Source: Flavobacterium rhamnosiphilum (lineage in GTDB: Bacteria; Bacteroidota; Bacteroidia; Flavobacteriales; Flavobacteriaceae). Taken from it: a stretch of 64,000 bases of DNA. The position numbers and the translations under genes are program-made. The notes beneath the pieces are model-generated. The model ran no database searches. It worked only from the letters and a program-made list of their open reading frames with translations, and had not been told where the DNA came from. The DNA lies in the NCBI RefSeq assembly GCF_004349195.1, contig NZ_SMLG01000005.1:217155-281154 (forward strand), written 5' to 3'. Positions 59,395 to 64,000 of this stretch are shown one piece after another (position 1 is the stretch's first letter; the number at the start of each line of letters is the position of its first letter).

Positions 59395-60104
59395 TTCTAT
59401 TGTATTTTATAGTTTTTTCGAGTAACATAACTGCCAACTTGTACATACAAGCCATAAAATGGCTTTTTTATTGTTTAGCTAATATATAGTTTTTTTATTA
59501 CAAATGATTAAACGGACTTTTTATTTGTTGCATCCTTTAGGGTCGGGGTAAAATGAAAATTTTATAAGGTATAGAGAATTACTCTTTTATCATGAAAGTA
59601 AAAAACAATTCACTGTCATTCTCAGCTTGTCAAAGGACACCACTCGCAATTCACTAAAAAATACCTAGTCAATTCTCGAATCACACACTATACTGTTTGT
59701 TGCTACCATTATAAAACTATAGGTTTGAGGTCTTAATCAAATCTATAGTCACAATCCAGTGGTACGAAATTCTAATAGCAATACCGGTCATAATCGCTGG
59801 TACCTACATACATGGTAAAATTTATGAGCATAAAAAGAACTGGTTTAAAAACGATAGCTGGAGAACTAGACGAAAGAAATGAAAATATATTGGTAGCGTC
59901 TTTGTTTATCATACATTTTTTTCTGATAATGTGGAAAACCATAAAGGATAATAGAAATGTTTTTGTATGTTTGGTATAGCCCAATAAAAAACCATTTTAT
60001 GGCAAAAAGTCAACCTAATTTGGATGGATTTAAGCCAATTTGTGGCTGGTATAGACAAGTTGACAATAATTATGAACCGTAATAATACCAAAAGAATATA
60101 ATAA
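59395..60104. other. 710-base spacer with a possible gene remnant
   Basis: GCCAAC (59433-59438) and a hairpin AAGCCAT/ATGGCTT with T tract (59449-59469) lie near the left. A frame without a usual start, 59715-59882, reads IQWYEILIAIPVIIAGTYIH then GKIYEHKKNWFKNDSW, like the end of a membrane protein; it may be a decayed gene. The rest shows no coding signal. Confidence 0.45.
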
Positions 60105-61259
60105 ATGGATAAGATTAATTTATTAGTTATTGTGACAATAATCTCCTTGTTTATTTCATTATTTCTTGCATTTTTTCTGGTTACAGTTAAAACAAAGCAC
60201 AAGATAAGTAATTCTCTTTTTGCTATTTTTCTACTACTAAGTGCAATAGATAACATTGATCCTTTATTAAGCTTAGTAGTTAATAATCCCTCAAATTTGG
60301 GAATGCTTAGAAATACATTTGCTTTTTTCCAAATTCCTGTTTTTTATCTCTATGTAGTATCGGTTTGTTATTCCGATTTTAAGTTTAAACCAAAATACAT
60401 CATACATCTACTTCCGTTTTTAATTGCGAATGTAATTTTATTACCTCGTTTTTATATAGTAGATCTTGCTTCTAAAATTAGTTTTCTTAAAAACCGTCAA
60501 AATATGATAGAACTACAGTTCACTCATATTCTTATACATATTCAAATAGTTATCTATTTTATTGCCGTTTTTATGATATTGAGAAAAGCCAAAAAGCTAT
60601 ATCTTGAAAATCATGCAGGTACAAGTGTTAATTCCTATAATTGGTTGTTTCAGTTTACGATTGTGCTGACTATTTTATATTTGATTACCCTCGTAAAAAA
60701 CATTTTTAAATTTTCGGATTATCCAAACATCTCTGAATGGATAAAAATTGGGCTCCTGGTATTTCAGCTAGTTATTGTTTGTTGGTATTTATTTAAAGCA
60801 TTAAATAATCCTGGTTTATTTAGAAATATCGATTCAAAATTAAAACTTGTTTCCGATATTATTTTAGAAGAAAAAAATAGTTTGCCATTAGCTATAAATG
60901 AAAAAGAGTACAATGAGGAGTTATTGAAATTGCAGCAGTATATGATTGAAGAAAAGCCATTTCTTAATCCTTCCCTAACAATTCAAGATATTTCTAACAA
61001 TATTGAAATTCCTGTTCGAGACTTATCTCTTTTAATTAATCATAAATTAGAGCAGCATTTTTACGATTTCGTTAATACCTATCGTATAGAGAATGCTATG
61101 GATATTTTAAAAGATGTTACAAAAAGTAAGCTAACTATTTTAGAAATTCTATACGATGTAGGTTTTAATTCAAAATCTTCTTTTAATACGGCTTTTAAAA
61201 AACACACCGGTAACACACCTACTACTTACCGCAAAACATTACAAAACAACACTTTGTAA
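60105..61259 (+). CDS. Membrane-anchored AraC-family regulator
   Basis: A 384-residue protein with seven hydrophobic helices in the first 240 residues (NLLVIVTIISLFISLFLAFF through IKIGLLVFQLVIVCWYLFKA). An AraC-type DNA-binding domain follows at about 275-380, with the two helix-turn-helix units (LTIQDISNNIEIPVRDLSLL and LTILEILYDVGFNSKSSFNT) and the end FKKHTGNTPTTYRK. This form is common in Bacteroidota, where the membrane part probably senses an outer signal. It lies upstream of two serine hydrolases that it might control. Confidence 0.9.
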   Translation: MDKINLLVIVTIISLFISLFLAFFLVTVKTKHKISNSLFAIFLLLSAIDNIDPLLSLVVNNPSNLGMLRNTFAFFQIPVFYLYVVSVCYSDFKFKPKYIIHLLPFLIANVILLPRFYIVDLASKISFLKNRQNMIELQFTHILIHIQIVIYFIAVFMILRKAKKLYLENHAGTSVNSYNWLFQFTIVLTILYLITLVKNIFKFSDYPNISEWIKIGLLVFQLVIVCWYLFKALNNPGLFRNIDSKLKLVSDIILEEKNSLPLAINEKEYNEELLKLQQYMIEEKPFLNPSLTIQDISNNIEIPVRDLSLLINHKLEQHFYDFVNTYRIENAMDILKDVTKSKLTILEILYDVGFNSKSSFNTAFKKHTGNTPTTYRKTLQNNTL

Positions 61260-61282
61260 TTACTCGTACTTCCTTTATACAT

Positions 61283-61329
61283 AACTCGAACGCATTCTTT
61301 TGATTAAATGCGTTCGAGTTATTTTATTC
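61283..61329 (+). terminator. Rho-independent terminator
   Basis: AACTCGAACGCATT pairs exactly with AATGCGTTCGAGTT around a 10-base loop, followed by ATTTTATT. It ends the AraC-family gene. Confidence 0.85.
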
Positions 61330-61397
61330 GGTCGCACAGCACCAGACTCTTTCTCAAATTTGTATCGAAATAATTTTTTAACCTAAAACACGATACA

Positions 61398-62456
61398 ATG
61401 AAAACTTCATTAACATTTTCGGCAGTGCTATTATTAATAAGCACATTTTCTTTTGGACAAGACATCTCTAAAAAGATTGATTCAATAATAAAGGATAATT
61501 ATCAAAAAAATCCGGACGTAGGTATTAGCGTTGGTTTTATCAAAAATAATGAAGAGTACTATACAGCATATGGTAAATTAAATAAAGAAAGTCAAATTGA
61601 TATTAATAAAAATTCCATATTCGAAATTGCATCTATTACTAAAATTTTGACTTCAAATTTAATTGCTCAAGCGGTTATTGATAATAAAATAAATTTAGAC
61701 GATTATATAGACAACTACCTTCCTTCTGCCTATGTTTTACATGAAAATCTTAAAAATAAAATAAAAATATCAGATTTAGCTTCTCATCAATCCGGTTTAC
61801 CTGATATAGATTTTGGAAAGTTAATAGAACTAAATCCGCAACAACCTGTAAGTAATGTAACAGAAGAAACATTGACCACTATAATCAATAATTGTACTGA
61901 ACTAAAAGATTATGGAAAATATCGTTATTCAACCATTGGCTATACTTTACTTGGGCAAATTTTAGAAAAGGCTTATGGTAAGAATTATGATGAAATAATT
62001 CGTAAAAAAATAGTAAAGCCATTACAAATGACAAATACATTGACTAAAGATTTTAATGTAAAAAATAGAACAACTGGTTACAACCCCAATGGCGGTATTC
62101 AGGAATTCTTCAATTGGAATGTTACTGCATCTGCCGGATTAGTAAAATCTAATGCTTCTGATATGGTTACCTATTTGAAAGCGGTCTTAAATAAAGAAAC
62201 TACAATAGGTAAAGCTGCCATGGTTACGGAAAAAATCTTCTATAAAGATGAAAAAAGAGAAATGGGATTAGGCCTGAATATTAGTACCGATGACCAAAAC
62301 ACCATTTATTTAAAATCAGGAGATTCTATGGGACAATCTTCGATTATATGTTACAATAGAACTAAAAATTGGGGAATTATCATACTTCTAAACCAAAGGA
62401 ACTCAAAAATGAGACAAGACCTGTTGAATAAAATTAATGATACAGTCTTGAAATAA
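61398..62456 (+). CDS. Serine hydrolase, class C beta-lactamase-like
   Basis: A 352-residue exported protein with a signal peptide (MKTSLTFSAVLLLISTFSFG). The Ser-x-x-Lys motif is SITK in FEIASITKILTS (about residue 78), the second motif is YSTIGYTLLGQIL in place of YxN, and SGDSMGQSS lies near the third-motif position. The LASHQSGLPDI stretch is typical of the family. Such proteins are peptidases or esterases as often as beta-lactamases; resistance is not implied. Its leader is almost the same as that of the next gene. Confidence 0.88.
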   Translation: MKTSLTFSAVLLLISTFSFGQDISKKIDSIIKDNYQKNPDVGISVGFIKNNEEYYTAYGKLNKESQIDINKNSIFEIASITKILTSNLIAQAVIDNKINLDDYIDNYLPSAYVLHENLKNKIKISDLASHQSGLPDIDFGKLIELNPQQPVSNVTEETLTTIINNCTELKDYGKYRYSTIGYTLLGQILEKAYGKNYDEIIRKKIVKPLQMTNTLTKDFNVKNRTTGYNPNGGIQEFFNWNVTASAGLVKSNASDMVTYLKAVLNKETTIGKAAMVTEKIFYKDEKREMGLGLNISTDDQNTIYLKSGDSMGQSSIICYNRTKNWGIIILLNQRNSKMRQDLLNKINDTVLK

Positions 62457-62525
62457 ATACAATCGCCAGATAACAGCGGCTTCACACAAAATCGCAAATA
62501 CAATTTTAACCTAAAACACAATACA

Positions 62526-63993
62526 ATGAAACATATTATTTATTTACTACTTCTTATAGTAACAATTGCAAGTGGTCAAACAAACAAAAAAGTATTGTCA
62601 AAAGAAAGAGACTACAGCTTTCTTACGGACAGTTTAAATATTGAACAACAATTAGAAAAACATAAACTAGCAGGATTTAGTCTTGTGGTTTTTGAAAACT
62701 ACGAGATCGTCTATTCAAAACAATTTGGTGTGAAATCAATCAATTCTAAAGAAAAGATAGATCAAAATACTGCTTTTTCTACAGCATCAATTTCAAAACC
62801 AATAACAGCACTTCTTTGTTTTATGCTTGAAGAGAAAGGATTGGTTAATTTAGACGATCCAATAGATGGTTATCTAAAACGTTGGCATTTGCCAAAGAGT
62901 AAGTTTACCGAAAATAACAGCCCAACCTGGAGACAATTTCTTAATCATACCGCTGGTACAACCCAAGGTGGATTTGCAGATTACTATGAAGGCGATACAA
63001 TCCCGACAATAAAACAAAGTCTTTTAGGAAAGATTCCGCGATATGATAAAGAAATTGAGTTCTTGTTTACCCCTGGCACTAATTGGGAATATAGTGGTGG
63101 TGGTTATGTAATTGTTCAAATGGCATTAGAAGATACTTTTAATAAACCTATTGCAGAACTTGCTAAAGAATATATATTTTCACCTCTTGGTTTGAAAAAC
63201 ACAACAATGATACAGCCTAATGAAAATGGATTCCTGACAAATGTAGCTCTAGTTCACGATGAAAATGAAAAAGTTATTAAAAACAGGCTTGCCAATCACG
63301 CCACAAGTTGGAGCATCAGGAATGTGGTCCACGCCGACTGATTTAGCTAAACTTTCCATTGAGATACAAAATGCTTTACGCAATAAAAATAACAAAGTGA
63401 TTTCTCATAGTGTTGCAAAAAAAGTAACAGAAGTAACCGCTTTAAAAAATGCTGTTGGTGGCTGGAGTTATGGATGGCAAAAGTCTTTTGGTTACAATAA
63501 CTATGATTGGTTTTCGTGTAATGGTTCCAATACTGGAGTTGGTGGTAACATTTTGGCTACGATGACAGATGGCAACGGATTAGTATATCTTGCCAATGGC
63601 GAAAAACCGAATCGTTTTCCTGTGATGAACTATACTCGAAATAAAATTCTGGCAGTGATGAACTGGAACAAAACATCTAATGATGACATTCAAGAAATAC
63701 CTTTAAGTCTAAAAGAAAAACTAATTGGAACTTATGACGATTTTCTTTATGGACAGAAAATGGAAACCAAAATAGTAGAAAAGAATAACCGTCTCTATGT
63801 TGAATCTCCAATATTGGAACATTTTAAGGGAAAAAATGATAATGAGTTGGTGTATCTGAAAAATGGATCATTTAAAATTATAGATTATCCTAACTTGCTA
63901 AAATTCGATTTCAGCGCTGGAAAACCAAATTCTGTAATCTTAACAAGAGATAATCTGAATACTAAAATCCAACTAATTGATAAAGTAAAATAA
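62526..63993 (+). pseudogene. Serine hydrolase (beta-lactamase family) broken by a frameshift
   Basis: Two overlapping frames make up one protein of about 489 residues. The first (62526-63341) has a signal peptide (MKHIIYLLLLIVTIASGQ), the active-site motif SISK in FSTASISKPITALLCF, FLNHTAGTTQGGFADYY and WEYSGGGYVIVQMAL. After VALVHDENEKVIKN it leaves the family and ends shortly. The second frame continues with GLPITPQVGASGMWSTPTDL, the expected sequence, and runs to 63993. One extra base near 63285 (AAAAACAGG) explains this. It is a real inactivating change or a sequencing error. Confidence 0.85.
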
Positions 63994-64000
63994 CTAGTGC

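Noticed and set aside
59999..60082. 27-codon frame MAKSQPNLDGFKPICGWYRQ...
   Set aside because: No ribosome site, neighbour link or similarity; too short to support alone.
59909..60256. Minus-strand frame overlapping the AraC-family start
   Set aside because: It lies opposite a well-supported gene and shows no family pattern.
61398..63993. Antibiotic resistance by beta-lactamase-like genes
   Set aside because: Class C-like serine hydrolases are mostly peptidases or esterases; YxN and KTG motifs are changed and one copy is broken.
1..64000. CRISPR array or complete insertion sequence
   Set aside because: No regularly spaced direct repeats of 25-40 bases with unique spacers and no transposase gene were seen.

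Overview
The window looks like chromosomal DNA from a Flavobacterium-type member of the Bacteroidota. The DNA is AT-rich and Shine-Dalgarno signals are weak. Promoters follow the Bacteroidota pattern (TTG, about 19 bases, TAnnTTTG), clearest before the two tRNA genes. Gene content fits: a SusC/SusD pair, DUF2911, DUF1684, a BlaI/M56 pair and flavobacterial dispersed palindromes.

Layout. 1-1.5 kb: end of a membrane protein and two tandem secreted paralogues. 1.7-6.1 kb: PIG-L-type deacetylase, a 35-residue membrane microprotein and a sodium:solute symporter. 6.4-14.5 kb: housekeeping and accessory genes (DUF2911, HAD phosphatase, tcdA, TatD, DUF1684, MFS, BlaI/M56 pair, apt). 14.6-21.4 kb: a compact integrated element in tRNA-Arg(ACG), bounded by a 13-bp direct repeat, with tyrosine integrase, small HTH protein, SF3 helicase, toprim-like protein and unknown cargo. 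It resembles a P4-like satellite or small integrative element. 21.5-26.2 kb: an isolated mreB, a scar with an ilvD remnant, a DMT exporter and an amino-acid permease.

26.5-43.7 kb is the most interesting region. It encodes what looks like a full route for salvage of peptidoglycan amino sugars: SusC/SusD outer-membrane uptake, a secreted GHL10 glycosidase, an AmpG-like permease, a cytosolic GH3 (NagZ-like) hexosaminidase, AnmK, MurQ and an SSS symporter. A DeoR-family regulator lies at one end, and beyond it a FAD/Fe-S dehydrogenase of the D-lactate dehydrogenase type. MurQ releases D-lactate, and the same 9-bp tandem operator (TGCGTTATT twice, one helical turn apart) lies in the same orientation upstream of both the dehydrogenase and susC. 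This suggests one regulator joins muramic acid breakdown to oxidation of its D-lactate by-product.

43.9-52.1 kb: peroxide defence (AhpC, thioredoxin, DUF6952, Tpx), then a core block dgkA-ftsK-lolA-lptF/G-ribB in which the GTP cyclohydrolase half of RibB has lost its metal-binding cysteines. 52.2-52.8 kb: tRNA-Ser(TGA) followed by a decayed tyrosine-recombinase fragment, the scar of another integration. 52.8-59.4 kb: one-strand accessory genes (SRPBCC, VOC, DHFR-like, DinB-like and unknown proteins) with long intergenic spacers. Several are bracketed by inverted GTTGTG/CACAAC or GTTGGC/GCCAAC motifs, reminiscent of a cassette array without integrase. 60.1-64 kb: a membrane AraC regulator and two serine hydrolases with duplicated leaders, the second broken by a frameshift.
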